A DNA stretch of 64,000 nt. It comes from Fertoeibacter niger (GTDB lineage Bacteria; Pseudomonadota; Alphaproteobacteria; Rhodobacterales; Rhodobacteraceae). The stretch lies in contig NZ_WHUT02000017.1 of NCBI RefSeq assembly GCF_009380135.2, positions 1 to 64,000 of the forward strand, read 5' to 3'. Below, piece after piece: positions 9,308 to 18,943 of the stretch (within the stretch, counting starts at the first letter, position 1; each line of letters starts with the position of its first letter). A model generated the notes under the pieces. It did no database searches. It was not told the origin of the DNA and was given only the letters and a program-made list of their open reading frames with translations. The position numbers and the translations under genes are program-made.

Positions 9308-10657
9308 TCATCCCTGCAGGCTTTCGTGCATGTCCATCGCGGCATCGCGGCCTTCGGCCACCGCCGTCACCGTCAGGTCTGCCCCGCCCGCCGCGCAGTC
9401 GCCCCCGGCCCAGACGCCGGGCAGGCTGGTGCGCCCCGTCGCATCGACGGCGATCTTGCCGCCGGTCAGCGCCAGCCCATCGGGTGCGCCCGCAAGGGTC
9501 TGGCCGATGGCCTTGAACACCTGATCCGCCTTCAGGCGAAAGGTTTCGCCGGTCTGCACCAGCCCCTGCGGCGTCTCTTCGGTATAGGCAAACTCCACCT
9601 CGCGCACCGTGCCGTTGCCATGCACTGCCAGCGGGGCCGCGTGGCAGATGATGCGCACACCGACAGAGGTGGCGTGTTCCTGCTCATGGCCGCTGGCGCT
9701 CATCCGGTCCTGGCTGCGGCGGTAGACGATGGTCACGTTTTCCGCGCCCAACAGTTTTGACTGAACGGCGGCATCCACCGCCGTCATGCCGCCACCGATC
9801 ACCACCACGTCACGGCCCACCGGCAGCGCCGATTTGTCCCCCGCCTGCCGCAGTTCCGCGATGAAATCCACCGCGTCGCGCACATGGCCCATATCCTCGC
9901 CCACCGCGCGCAGGGCGTTCACCCCGGCCAGACCGATGGCCAGAAACACCGCGTCATGCGTGGCGCGCAGGTCATCCAGCGTCATGTCGCGGCCAAGGGC
10001 CATGCCGTTCCTTATGGCGATACCGCCGATTTTCAGCAGCCAGTCCACCTCGCGCTGGGCAAAATCATCGGGGGCCTTGTAGGTGGCGATGCCGAATTCG
10101 TTCAGCCCGCCGGGTTTCGGGCGCGCGTCATAGATCGTCACCTCATGCCCCAGCATGGCCAGCCGGTGCGCCGCCGAAAGCCCCGCAGGCCCGGCCCCCA
10201 CCACCGCCACATGCTTGCCCGTGCCATCGGCCCGCACAAAGGGATGCAGCCCCTTGGCCATCACCACATCGGTGGCAAAGCGTTGCAGCCGCCCGATTTC
10301 CACCGGCTTGCCCTCGGCGGCCTCACGCACGCAGGCCTCTTCGCACAATTGCTCGGTCGGGCAGACGCGGGCGCACATGCCGCCAAGGATGTTCTGTGAC
10401 AGGATGGTTTTCGCCGCCGCATCCGGCGTGCCCGTGGCGATCTGGCGGATGAACAGCGGGATGTCGATGCTTGTGGGGCAGGCGGTGATGCAGGGCGCGT
10501 CATGACAGAAATAGCAACGGTCAGCGGCCACATGCGCCTCGTGCCGGTCCAGCGGGGCCGCGACATCGGTGAAATTGTCATGATAGGCGGCGGCGGGCAG
10601 ACGGTGCGGCACGACACCGGGCGTCAGCTGGCTGTTGGACAAGGCGGAACCCCCCAT
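9308..10657 (-). CDS. preT: Dihydropyrimidine dehydrogenase, NAD-binding subunit PreT
   Basis: A 449-residue GltD-like flavoprotein. The N-terminal alpha-helical Fe-S region carries CYFCHDAPCITACPT and GGMCARVCPTEQLCEEAC. It is followed by an FAD-binding GAGPAGLSAAHRLA motif, the NAD-binding GGGMTAVDAA motif and a C-terminal GGDCAAGG-DLTVTAVAEGRDAA segment. It oxidises NAD(P)H and feeds electrons to PreA. ATG 10657 was preferred; a GTG at 10687 would extend it by ten residues, and neither has a clear ribosome-binding site. The upstream region contains a long inverted repeat (10669-10707). Confidence 0.92.
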   Translation of the reverse strand: MGGSALSNSQLTPGVVPHRLPAAAYHDNFTDVAAPLDRHEAHVAADRCYFCHDAPCITACPTSIDIPLFIRQIATGTPDAAAKTILSQNILGGMCARVCPTEQLCEEACVREAAEGKPVEIGRLQRFATDVVMAKGLHPFVRADGTGKHVAVVGAGPAGLSAAHRLAMLGHEVTIYDARPKPGGLNEFGIATYKAPDDFAQREVDWLLKIGGIAIRNGMALGRDMTLDDLRATHDAVFLAIGLAGVNALRAVGEDMGHVRDAVDFIAELRQAGDKSALPVGRDVVVIGGGMTAVDAAVQSKLLGAENVTIVYRRSQDRMSASGHEQEHATSVGVRIICHAAPLAVHGNGTVREVEFAYTEETPQGLVQTGETFRLKADQVFKAIGQTLAGAPDGLALTGGKIAVDATGRTSLPGVWAGGDCAAGGADLTVTAVAEGRDAAMDMHESLQG

Positions 10658-10668
10658 TGGCTTATTTC

Positions 10669-10707
10669 TTTGATAAAAAGCTGCCACGGGTCTGATTTTT
10701 TATCAAA
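10669..10707. promoter_or_regulatory. Inverted repeat upstream of preT
   Basis: TTTGATAAAAA at 10669-10679 is exactly complementary to TTTTTATCAAA at 10697-10707, with a 17-bp spacer. It is a very AT-rich patch in GC-rich DNA, immediately upstream of the preT start. The half-site spacing does not fit an FNR box and it is unlike the RutR operator, so a second regulator of the preT operon is possible. Confidence 0.5.
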
Positions 10708-10805
10708 CGGTAAATTTTGCTTTTCTGCCAAAATCCACCGCGGCGCACCGCTCCTGCCCGAAAAACCGGCAACAGCATCCGGCTGCCGGGCCATGCAACT
10801 GACGC

Positions 10806-10834
10806 TTTTCACCCAAAGCGGGCTGGCGTATAAG
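10806..10834 (+). promoter_or_regulatory. Candidate sigma-70 promoter of accBC
   Basis: TTTTCA (10806-10811) and TATAAG (10829-10834) are separated by 17 bp and lie about 75 bp before the accB start codon. This is the best -35/-10 pair in the 10708-10907 intergenic region. Confidence 0.35.
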
Positions 10835-10907
10835 GCTGGCGCAGCCCGCGCGCCCTGAGGCGTGCCCGACAGCCACAAATCAGGCCAAGACGCCAATCGA
10901 GGACCGT

Positions 10908-11393
10908 ATGAGCAAACATTCCACCGAATCCGATGTCGCTTTCATCCAGGCCCTTGCGGAGCTGTTGAACACAAATGCGCTGACCGAACTTTCCGTCAAA
11001 CGTGAATACGGCGAGGATGACAGCCTTGAGGTGCGCGTGGTCAAGCAGGCCAACATCGTGACCACCTCGGTCGCAGCCTCTGCCCCGGTCACGGTCGCCG
11101 CCCCGGCTGCCGCGCATGCCGCCGCCGCACCTGTGGCGATGGAAGACCCCGCGCAGCACCCCGGTGCAGTGACCTCGCCCATGGTCGGCACGGCCTATCT
11201 TTCCGCCGAACCCGGCGCTGCGGCCTTTGTCACCGTGGGGGCCACGGTGTCGGAAGGCCAGACGCTGATGATCATCGAGGCGATGAAGACGATGAACCAC
11301 ATTCCCGCGCCGCGCGCCGGCGTGGTCAAACGCATTCTGGTGGCCGATGGCAATCCGGTCGAATACGGCGCCCCCCTGATGATCGTGGAGTGA
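10908..11393 (+). CDS. accB: Acetyl-CoA carboxylase biotin carboxyl carrier protein
   Basis: BCCP of 161 residues. The N-terminal region (about 1-45) is followed by an Ala/Pro-rich linker and a C-terminal lipoyl/biotinyl domain with EAMKTMNHI, in which Lys127 is the biotinylation site. It carries the carboxyl group in acetyl-CoA carboxylase, the first step of fatty-acid synthesis. It lies 6 bp upstream of accC in the usual accBC operon. Confidence 0.96.
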   Translation: MSKHSTESDVAFIQALAELLNTNALTELSVKREYGEDDSLEVRVVKQANIVTTSVAASAPVTVAAPAAAHAAAAPVAMEDPAQHPGAVTSPMVGTAYLSAEPGAAAFVTVGATVSEGQTLMIIEAMKTMNHIPAPRAGVVKRILVADGNPVEYGAPLMIVE

Positions 11394-11399
11394 TCCGCG

Positions 11400-12746
11400 A
11401 TGTTCACCAAAATCCTTATCGCCAACCGGGGCGAGATTGCCCTGCGCGTGATCCGCGCCTGCCAGGAAATGGGCATCACCTCGGTCGCGGTGCATTCCAC
11501 CGCTGATTCCGACGCGATGCATGTGCGGATGGCCGACGAATCCGTCTGCATCGGCCCGGCATCCTCGACCGAAAGCTACCTCAGCAAGGCCGCGATCATT
11601 TCTGCCTGTGAAATCACCGGGGCCGAGGCTGTGCATCCGGGCTATGGCTTCCTGTCCGAAAACGCCGCTTTTGCGCAGGCGTTGCAGGATCACGACATCA
11701 CCTTCATCGGCCCTACCGCGGAACATATCCGCATCATGGGCGACAAGATCACCGCAAAGGAAACCGCCAAGGCGCTGGGGATTCCCGTGGTGCCGGGGTC
11801 TGACGGCGGCGTGGCCGATTACGAATCCGCCATCGGCGTGGCGGCGGCCATCGGCTTTCCGGTGATCATCAAGGCCACGGCAGGCGGCGGCGGGCGCGGC
11901 ATGAAAGTGGCCCGCAACCCCGAAGAGCTGGAGATCGCCTTCCGCACCGCACGGTCGGAATCCAAAGCCGCCTTTGGCAATGACGAAGTCTATATCGAGA
12001 AATACCTGCAAACCCCGCGCCATATCGAGATTCAGGTGTTTGGCGACGGCAAGGGCAATGCCGTGCATCTTGGCGAGCGTGATTGCAGCCTGCAACGCCG
12101 CCACCAGAAAGTATTCGAAGAGGCACCGGGCCCCGTCATCACCCCCGCCCTGCGCGCGAAAATCGGCAAGATCTGCGCCGATGCCGTGGCCAAGATCAAC
12201 TATATCGGCGCGGGCACCATCGAGTTCCTGTATGAAAACGGCGAGTTCTTCTTCATCGAGATGAACACCCGGTTGCAGGTAGAGCATCCGGTGACGGAAA
12301 CCATCTTTGGCGTCGATCTGGTGCGCGAACAGATCCGTGTGGCGGCGGGCATGGGCCTGTCCTTCACCCAGGACGAGCTGGAGATCAACGGCCACGCCAT
12401 CGAAGTGCGGATCAACGCGGAAAAGCTGCCGAATTTCAGCCCCTGCCCCGGCAAGGTGCGGATGTTCCACGCGCCCGGCGGTCTGGGTGTGCGGATGGAT
12501 TCGGCGCTGTATTCCGGCTACTCGATCCCGCCCTATTACGATTCACTCATCGGCAAGCTCATCGTGCATGGCCGCGACCGGCCCGAGGCGCTGGCACGCC
12601 TGCGCCGGGCCTTGGGCGAATTGATCGTGGACGGGGTGGATACCACGGTGCCGCTGTTCCATGCCCTGCTGGCCGAACCCGACATCCAGCATGGCGAATA
12701 CAACATTCACTGGCTGGAAAAATGGCTGGCCGCACAGTTCGGCTGA
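11400..12746 (+). CDS. accC: Acetyl-CoA carboxylase biotin carboxylase subunit
   Basis: Biotin carboxylase of 448 residues, normal full length. Visible motifs are the N-terminal [13 protein letters not shown], the glycine-rich ATP loop GGGGRGMK, the [18 protein letters not shown] segment, and [14 protein letters not shown] with the catalytic Glu/Arg residues. It carboxylates biotin on AccB using ATP and bicarbonate. It directly follows accB; the next gene, aat, begins beyond a twin-palindrome element and is probably separate. Confidence 0.97.
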   Translation: MFTKILIANRGEIALRVIRACQEMGITSVAVHSTADSDAMHVRMADESVCIGPASSTESYLSKAAIISACEITGAEAVHPGYGFLSENAAFAQALQDHDITFIGPTAEHIRIMGDKITAKETAKALGIPVVPGSDGGVADYESAIGVAAAIGFPVIIKATAGGGGRGMKVARNPEELEIAFRTARSESKAAFGNDEVYIEKYLQTPRHIEIQVFGDGKGNAVHLGERDCSLQRRHQKVFEEAPGPVITPALRAKIGKICADAVAKINYIGAGTIEFLYENGEFFFIEMNTRLQVEHPVTETIFGVDLVREQIRVAAGMGLSFTQDELEINGHAIEVRINAEKLPNFSPCPGKVRMFHAPGGLGVRMDSALYSGYSIPPYYDSLIGKLIVHGRDRPEALARLRRALGELIVDGVDTTVPLFHALLAEPDIQHGEYNIHWLEKWLAAQFG

Positions 12747-12782
12747 CCCTTGAGGCGCGCGGCCCCGGGTCGCGCGCACATG

Positions 12783-12824
12783 AAATTCCTGCAAGGGAAT
12801 TTGCAAAATTCTTCGAAGAATTTT
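12783..12824. repeat. Twin-palindrome element upstream of aat
   Basis: Two adjacent inverted repeats: AAATTCC (12783-12789) with GGAATTT (12796-12802), then a perfect 20-bp palindrome AAAATTCTTCGAAGAATTTT (12805-12824). The second ends one base before the aat start codon and covers its ribosome-binding region. A structurally similar pair with different sequence lies between proB and proA (33282-33328). Confidence 0.6.
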
Positions 12825-12825
12825 G

Positions 12826-13470
12826 ATGGCAGACGCCCCCTTGACCCCCGACCTGCTGCTGCGCGCCTATGCCCTGGGCGTCTTTCCCATGGCCGAAAGC
12901 CGAGATGCGCCCGATGTGCATTGGGTTGACCCGCGCAGGCGTGGTGTCTTTCCTTTGCACAGCTTCCACATTTCAAGCAGTCTTTCTGCGGCTATCTTGC
13001 GCAAGGATTATCAAATTCGAACAGACACGGCATTTTCCGCAGTCGTCGCCGCCTGCGCCGACCGGCCCGAGACCTGGATCAACGCCCCCCTGTTCGCCCT
13101 TTATGACGCGCTGCACCAACGCGGCCACGCCCATGCGCTTGAAGTCTGGGATGGGCCTGCCCTGATCGGCGGCGTTTACGGCGTGACGCTGGGGGCTGCG
13201 TTTTTCGGCGAAAGCATGTTCTCGCGCCGCAGCAATGCGTCAAAGATCGCGCTGGCCTGGCTGGTTCACCGGCTGCGCGCCGGCGGGTTTACCCTGTTCG
13301 ACACACAATTCCTGACGCCGCATCTGGCCAGCCTTGGCGCGGTGGAAATCACCCGGGCGGATTATCATGCAAAGCTGGGGCACGCTTTGCAGGGCGCTGC
13401 CAGTTTTGCGCCATCAAACTACCAGCCCGACGCCTATTCCGTGGCGCAGCGCAGCACCCACACATCGTAA
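12826..13470 (+). CDS. aat: Leucyl/phenylalanyl-tRNA--protein transferase
   Basis: Aat of 214 residues, which adds Leu or Phe to N-terminal Arg/Lys of proteins destined for ClpAP (N-degron pathway, cytoplasm). The family signatures LLLRAYALGVFPMAES, VHWVDPRRRGVFPL, GGVYGVTLGAAFFGESMFSR-SNASK and FDTQFLTPHLASLGAVEI are all present, and the C-terminal QRSTHTS tail is typical of alphaproteobacteria. The ATG at 12826 is preferred over the adjacent in-frame TTG. Its last 37 bases overlap the 3' end of the convergent DUF2155 gene. Confidence 0.95.
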   Translation: MADAPLTPDLLLRAYALGVFPMAESRDAPDVHWVDPRRRGVFPLHSFHISSSLSAAILRKDYQIRTDTAFSAVVAACADRPETWINAPLFALYDALHQRGHAHALEVWDGPALIGGVYGVTLGAAFFGESMFSRRSNASKIALAWLVHRLRAGGFTLFDTQFLTPHLASLGAVEITRADYHAKLGHALQGAASFAPSNYQPDAYSVAQRSTHTS

Positions 13471-13787
13471 CGTGCATGGTCCAGCGCCGACAGCGCTGGG
13501 CTTGAGGCGATCATCCAGCCGGAAAACACAGGTTCGGCCGCCCGGCTGTCACGGATCGTCAGATGCGCATAGGCATCCGCCGCCGGATCGGCGCTGGGAT
13601 AGCGGCATTCATCCAGTTGCATCGTCAGAAATCCGCTGGTCGCGGCCTGCCCGCGCGCGAGTTCGATATCCGCCGTCTCGCCCGACACCTTGTCAAGCCA
13701 ACGCAGGATACCGCCCGGCGCACTGGTCACATCCTGCGCCAGCGCAGGCGGTGCCAGCATCACCAGCAGGGCCAGCGCGCGCATCAT
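13434..13787 (-). CDS. Secreted DUF2155 protein
   Basis: A 117-residue protein with an N-terminal signal peptide (MMRALALLVMLAPPALAQ, predicted cleavage after AQ) and a DUF2155 domain: ILRWLDKVSGETADIELARGQ, L-ECRYP and VFSGWMIASSPALSALDH-RYDVWVLRC. The domain is typical of alphaproteobacteria and of unknown function. Its start overlaps the mlaD-like stop by 4 bp (ATGA), so it is the third gene of a unit that begins with the NDUFA12-like gene. Confidence 0.85.
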   Translation of the reverse strand: MMRALALLVMLAPPALAQDVTSAPGGILRWLDKVSGETADIELARGQAATSGFLTMQLDECRYPSADPAADAYAHLTIRDSRAAEPVFSGWMIASSPALSALDHARYDVWVLRCATE

Positions 13788-14254
13788 CCGCCGCTCCCCG
13801 TCTCGGCATCATCACCCCCGCCGCCTACGAATTTCATCAGCAGCGAGATCAGGCTGACCGAGCCCTGGGTATCCTCGATCTCGGCGCCCGGGGCCAGATT
13901 GTCCAGCGACCCGCCCGGCACCAGTTCCACGAAATTCCCGCCCAGCAGCCCTTCGGACGAGATCAGCAGCGCCGAATCGTCGGGCAGGGCTATCCCCTCA
14001 AGCACCGAAATCGTGGCATCGGCAAAGAAGGTTTCGGGGTTCAGCGTCAGCGATGTCACGCTGCCCACCCTTACCCCCGCCAGCCGCACATCGGTGCCGA
14101 CCGAAATCCCCTCGACCGAGCGGAAACTGGCGGTCAGCGGGTAGCTGCCCCCGCCGCCGGAAAAGCCCGCCGTCTGACCCGCATAGACCAGAAAGCCGAT
14201 GGCCGCCGCCAGAACGGCCGCCCCTGCGATCACTTCTGAGGTATTTTCCGCCAT
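13784..14254 (-). CDS. mlaD: MlaD-family MCE-domain lipid transport protein
   Basis: A 156-residue protein with one N-terminal membrane anchor (SEVIAGAAVLAAAIGFLVYAG) and an MCE/MlaD domain (YPLTASFRSVEGISVGTDVRLAGVRVGSVTSLTL---TFFADATI). MlaD proteins form periplasmic hexamers that bind phospholipid and act with an MlaFE ABC transporter in outer-membrane asymmetry; no MlaE or MlaF gene is present here. ATG 14254 shares one base with the stop of the NDUFA12-like gene, and its own stop overlaps the DUF2155 start, implying translational coupling. Confidence 0.85.
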   Translation of the reverse strand: MAENTSEVIAGAAVLAAAIGFLVYAGQTAGFSGGGGSYPLTASFRSVEGISVGTDVRLAGVRVGSVTSLTLNPETFFADATISVLEGIALPDDSALLISSEGLLGGNFVELVPGGSLDNLAPGAEIEDTQGSVSLISLLMKFVGGGGDDAETGSGG

Positions 14255-14628
14255 TATTCGGGCTGCCATGCCTCGTAATCCTGACGTGCGGCCGGTTCCG
14301 AGCGGCGGATCGACCCGGGCGGCGCATAGGCCGCCGCCGTGCCCGACAGGTTTTCCTGATGCGGCTTTTCCCAGGCCTTGTGCACCAGCGGCACCTTGTT
14401 CGGCGGCTGATCCCAGGTGTGGTGCAGCCAGCCGTGCCAGTCAGGTTCCACCCGGCTGGCCTCGGCCTCGCCGTTGAAAATCACCCAGCGGCGCTTGCCG
14501 TCGGCGGTCTGGTAAAACAGATTGCCCTGCGCATCTTCGCCAACCTTCTGGCCCTTGCGCCAGGTATAGATCTGGGTGCCAACCGTCTGGCTGTTCCACC
14601 AGGTAAGCAGGCGCAGCAGGAAATTCAT
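14254..14628 (-). CDS. NDUFA12-family complex I accessory protein
   Basis: A 124-residue homologue of the NDUFA12/B17.2 accessory subunit of NADH:ubiquinone oxidoreductase, found in mitochondria and alphaproteobacteria. The conserved core reads [53 protein letters not shown] and [22 protein letters not shown] ribosome-binding site lies 7 bases before ATG 14628. It leads the overlapping unit NDUFA12-mlaD-DUF2155 rather than sitting in a nuo operon. Confidence 0.92.
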   Translation of the reverse strand: MNFLLRLLTWWNSQTVGTQIYTWRKGQKVGEDAQGNLFYQTADGKRRWVIFNGEAEASRVEPDWHGWLHHTWDQPPNKVPLVHKAWEKPHQENLSGTAAAYAPPGSIRRSEPAARQDYEAWQPE

Positions 14629-14700
14629 GCGGAAACCTCCGAAAGGGTGTTGGCTTTGGTATGCCGCAACCGCGAAGCAAGGTCCAGCGCGAAGCGGCGG

Positions 14701-14729
14701 CAAAGCAAAAGGCGGGCCGAAGCCCGCCT
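14701..14729 (-). terminator. Intrinsic terminator of clpX
   Basis: On the minus strand, AGGCGGGC and GCCCGCCT form a perfect 8-bp stem with a TTCG tetraloop (14710-14729), followed by a T-rich tract (TTTGCTTTG). It begins 25 bp after the clpX stop and is a standard Rho-independent terminator. Confidence 0.85.
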
Positions 14730-14754
14730 GTCTTTCACCATCGCCGCAGGGGCC

Positions 14755-16047
<1,293 letters not shown>

Positions 16048-16127
16048 CGTCGTCCTCTGCCCGTTTGCCGTTTATGGCATTCGCATGAAAGTCTAGGCCA
16101 AGGCCCGCGCCTTCACAATGTCAAATC

Positions 16128-16155
16128 GCCCCCCGGCGGTCTGCCGCCGGGGGGC
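16128..16155 (-). terminator. Hairpin between clpP and clpX
   Basis: Perfect 12-bp stem GCCCCCCGGCGG with a 4-base loop, 7 bp after the clpP stop. It lacks a T-run on the minus strand, so it may attenuate rather than fully end transcription into clpX. Confidence 0.65.
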
Positions 16156-16162
16156 GCATGTT

Positions 16163-16795
16163 TCACTTCGACGTGTCGTCCATCTTGCCCCGGTCGGCCA
16201 CGATCTCGTCGATCAGGCCCCAGGCCTTGGCATCTTCGGCGGACATGAAGTTGTCACGCTCCAGCGCCGCCTCGACCGTTTCATAGGCATTTCCGGTGTG
16301 TTTGACATAAATCTCGTTCAACCGGCGCTTCAGCTTTTCCGTCTCGCGCGCGTGGATCATGATGTCGGTGGCCTGACCCTGATACCCGCCAGACGGCTGG
16401 TGGACCATGACGCGGCTGTTGGGCAGGCTGAACCGCATGCCCTTGTGCCCCGCCGTCAGCAGAAGGCTGCCCATCGAGGCCGCCTGCCCGATGACCAGCG
16501 TGCTGACCTTCGGCTTGATGTATTGCATCGTGTCATAGATCGACAGGCCCGATGTCACCACGCCGCCCGGGCTGTTGATATACATCGAGATTTCCTTTGA
16601 CGGGTTCTCCGCCTCAAGGAACAGCAACTGCGCGCAGATCAGGCTGGACATGCCGTCATGCACGGGGCCGGACAGGAAGATGATCCGCTCCTTCAGCATG
16701 CGGCTGAAGATGTCATAGGCGCGTTCGCCACGGCTGGTCTGTTCGACCACCATCGGCACGAGGGTGTTCATGTAGTGATCAATCGGGTCTTTCAT
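16163..16795 (-). CDS. clpP: ATP-dependent Clp protease proteolytic subunit ClpP
   Basis: ClpP of 210 residues with the complete triad: Ser107 in GQAASMGS, His132 in VHQPSGG and Asp181 in [10 protein letters not shown]. It forms the tetradecameric chamber that degrades proteins delivered by ClpX or ClpA. The start at 16795 agrees with the family N-terminus ([29 protein letters not shown]). It is divergent from the photolyase-like gene. Confidence 0.97.
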   Translation of the reverse strand: MKDPIDHYMNTLVPMVVEQTSRGERAYDIFSRMLKERIIFLSGPVHDGMSSLICAQLLFLEAENPSKEISMYINSPGGVVTSGLSIYDTMQYIKPKVSTLVIGQAASMGSLLLTAGHKGMRFSLPNSRVMVHQPSGGYQGQATDIMIHARETEKLKRRLNEIYVKHTGNAYETVEAALERDNFMSAEDAKAWGLIDEIVADRGKMDDTSK

Positions 16796-16933
16796 CTGCG
16801 CCTGCCTCTGTCTTGGAAGAAATACCGCTTGGGGATTACCCGAGTCTTAGTTGCGCGCACCGGGGGCTGCAAGGGCAGGCGGCGAAAACAGCCCCGGCTT
16901 GAAGCGGCGCAAGCCTGCCCTAGCTGCCCCACC

Positions 16934-18124
16934 ATGACGCAGTCAGACGATTTTCCCCCACACCGAAGCGCCGCCCTAGCGCGTCTTGCGGCCTTTGTGC
17001 CGCAGGCCGGGCGCGACTATGCTGCCCTGCGCAACCACGATCTGCCGGGGCACCCGCATGTTTCGGGCCTTTCGCCCTACATCCGCCACCGCCTGCTGCT
17101 GGAGGACGAGGTGATCGCCGCTGTCGGCGCAGCGCACGCCCGCCCTTCGGCCGACAAGTTTCTGGCCGAGGTCTATTGGCGCAGCTACTGGAAGGGCTGG
17201 CTGGAGCTGCGCCCCGGCATCTGGCGCGGCTACCGCGCGGGGCTGGCGGCCGCGCTGAACCGGGTGCAGACCGAATCCGGCCTGCGCGCGGCGGTGCATG
17301 CGGCCTGCCGGGGCGACACCGGGATAGACGGCTTTGACCATTGGGCGCGTGAACTGTTGGCCACAGGCTATCTGCACAACCATGCGCGGATGTGGTTCGC
17401 CTCGATCTGGATATTCACCCTGCGGCTGCCGTGGGAACTGGGGGCCGATTTCTTCCTGCGGCATCTGCTGGATGGCGATGCGGCGTCGAACACCCTGTCA
17501 TGGCGCTGGGTGGGCGGGCTGCACACGCCGGGCAAGACCTATCTGGCCACGCCCGACAACATCGCGCGCAACACAGGCGGGCGGTTCAACCCGACCGGGC
17601 TGGCGACACATGCCGATCCGCTGCCTATGGCCCCGCTGCCCAGCCCCCGCCCCGCGCCGCAGCCGGTGGTTTGGAACCCGAACCTGCCCACCGCGCTGAT
17701 CCTGCATGACGATGACCTGCACCCCGACCATCTGGCGCAGGCGGGGCTGGCACCGCTGGCGACGGCCCTGCTCGACAGCGCCGCGGTGCGGTCGCCCTTG
17801 GCCGTGGGGCCGCTGCCACAGGCGTTTGTCGCAGGCGCGCTTGCCGATGTGGCAGCGCGCCATGCCGGTTGGCTGGGTCCGGTGCAGAGCTTCGGCCCTG
17901 AAGCCTCCGCCGACACGCTGGCGGCTTGGGCCCTTGCGACTGGCGCGCAGCAGGTTGTCACCCCCCATGCGCCCATCGGGCCGGTGGCCGACCGGCTGAC
18001 TTCACTGGCCCCCGCCCTCACAGCCCTTGGTCTGCCGCTGGTGCAGGTGCTGCGCCCGTTTGATGCCGCGCTTTGGCCCCATGCCACCCATGGCTTTTTC
18101 CGGTTCCGCGAGGCGGTGCTGTAG
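16934..18124 (+). CDS. Photolyase/cryptochrome-like FAD-binding protein with permuted domain order
   Basis: A 396-residue protein. Residues about 1-220 match the helical FAD-binding domain that is normally C-terminal in photolyases: KFLAEVYWRSYWKGW, FDHWARELLATGYLHNHARMWFAS, LPWELGADFFLRHLLDGDAASNTLSWRWV and a GGRFNP end. Residues about 225-396 look like an alpha/beta domain with strand-like segments (LPTALILHDDDLHPDHL, GAQQVVTPHAPIGP) and a final THGFFRFREAV, resembling the end of a photolyase antenna domain. The order is therefore inverted relative to classical photolyases. Flavin binding is likely; DNA-repair or light-sensing function is inferred. Confidence 0.72.
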   Translation: MTQSDDFPPHRSAALARLAAFVPQAGRDYAALRNHDLPGHPHVSGLSPYIRHRLLLEDEVIAAVGAAHARPSADKFLAEVYWRSYWKGWLELRPGIWRGYRAGLAAALNRVQTESGLRAAVHAACRGDTGIDGFDHWARELLATGYLHNHARMWFASIWIFTLRLPWELGADFFLRHLLDGDAASNTLSWRWVGGLHTPGKTYLATPDNIARNTGGRFNPTGLATHADPLPMAPLPSPRPAPQPVVWNPNLPTALILHDDDLHPDHLAQAGLAPLATALLDSAAVRSPLAVGPLPQAFVAGALADVAARHAGWLGPVQSFGPEASADTLAAWALATGAQQVVTPHAPIGPVADRLTSLAPALTALGLPLVQVLRPFDAALWPHATHGFFRFREAVL

Positions 18125-18130
18125 CGCCCG

Positions 18131-18739
18131 TCAGCGGGCAAATTCCCGCCGCGCCAGCAGCACACGGGCCAGCGCCGTGACAAAGCACAAGGCGCCAAAC
18201 CCCCATGCCAGCGGCACAAAACCCGCAGGCCAAACGCACAGCAGCACGAAAAACGCAATCGTCTCGCTGCCCTCCAGCAGCCCCGCCGTGAAATACAGTG
18301 ATTTTTCGCCCCGGTTGCTGGTCGTCATGCCGCGCTTTTCGGCCAGCACCGCATAGCCCAGAAAGCTGGTGCCATTGACGTAGAATGAGGTCAGCAGGAA
18401 GGACGCAGCGGGTGCATTGGCCGGGTCGCGCAGCGCAAAGGCCAAGGGCACCGCACCGTAAAACAGGAAATCGCAGACAATATCCAGATAGCCGCCGAAA
18501 TCGGTCTTTTGCGTGGCCCGCGCCACCGCCCCGTCCAGCCCGTCGGCAATGCGGCTGGCCAACAGCGGCACCAGCGCCACAAATCCCGACAGCCCAAGTG
18601 CCAGACACCCCGCCGCCAGCAACCCCAATGCCAGACCCGCCAGTGTCACCCCATCCGCGGTCACCCCACGCGCCGCAAGCCAGCGCCCCACCCGGTTCAA
18701 CGGCGGGTCGATCAAGCGGCGCATCTGCCCGTCCAGCAT
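18131..18739 (-). CDS. CDP-alcohol phosphatidyltransferase family membrane protein
   Basis: Membrane enzyme of 202 residues with about six hydrophobic segments and the CDP-alcohol transferase signature DGLDGAVAR...G-YLD-VCD. Seven rather than the usual eight residues separate AR from G. Such enzymes join a CDP-activated lipid or alcohol to an acceptor during phospholipid synthesis. The product is not assignable, since PssA, PgsA and Pcs each have other hallmarks. ATG 18739 has GGGAGG close upstream. It ends 6 bp from the convergent photolyase-like gene. Confidence 0.83.
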   Translation of the reverse strand: MLDGQMRRLIDPPLNRVGRWLAARGVTADGVTLAGLALGLLAAGCLALGLSGFVALVPLLASRIADGLDGAVARATQKTDFGGYLDIVCDFLFYGAVPLAFALRDPANAPAASFLLTSFYVNGTSFLGYAVLAEKRGMTTSNRGEKSLYFTAGLLEGSETIAFFVLLCVWPAGFVPLAWGFGALCFVTALARVLLARREFAR

Positions 18740-18943
18740 TCTGTCCTCCCGGTTTTCGCTGTGGTGCCGCAGCAGGGGGTGCAACGCAACCGCGTGACAG
18801 ATGTTTCACGCAAGCGTGGGGCCATGGCGCCGCCCGATTTCTCACATTCCGGTGGGAGGCGACATTTTCTTTTGCCGCCGCCCCTGCCGGGGCCGTAAGT
18901 CTGATGCGACCACGGCCCGCCGGGCCGCAACAGGGGATGAAGC

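Noticed and set aside
10669-10707. FNR/FnrL box upstream of preT
   Set aside because: An FNR box is TTGAT-N4-ATCAA. Here the complementary half-sites are separated by 17 bp, and the shorter TGAT...ATCA pairing at the right arm has a 5-base spacer.
16658-16933. Upstream extension of the photolyase-like gene
   Set aside because: It would run antisense through clpP and has no similarity; the conserved part begins at ATG 16934.
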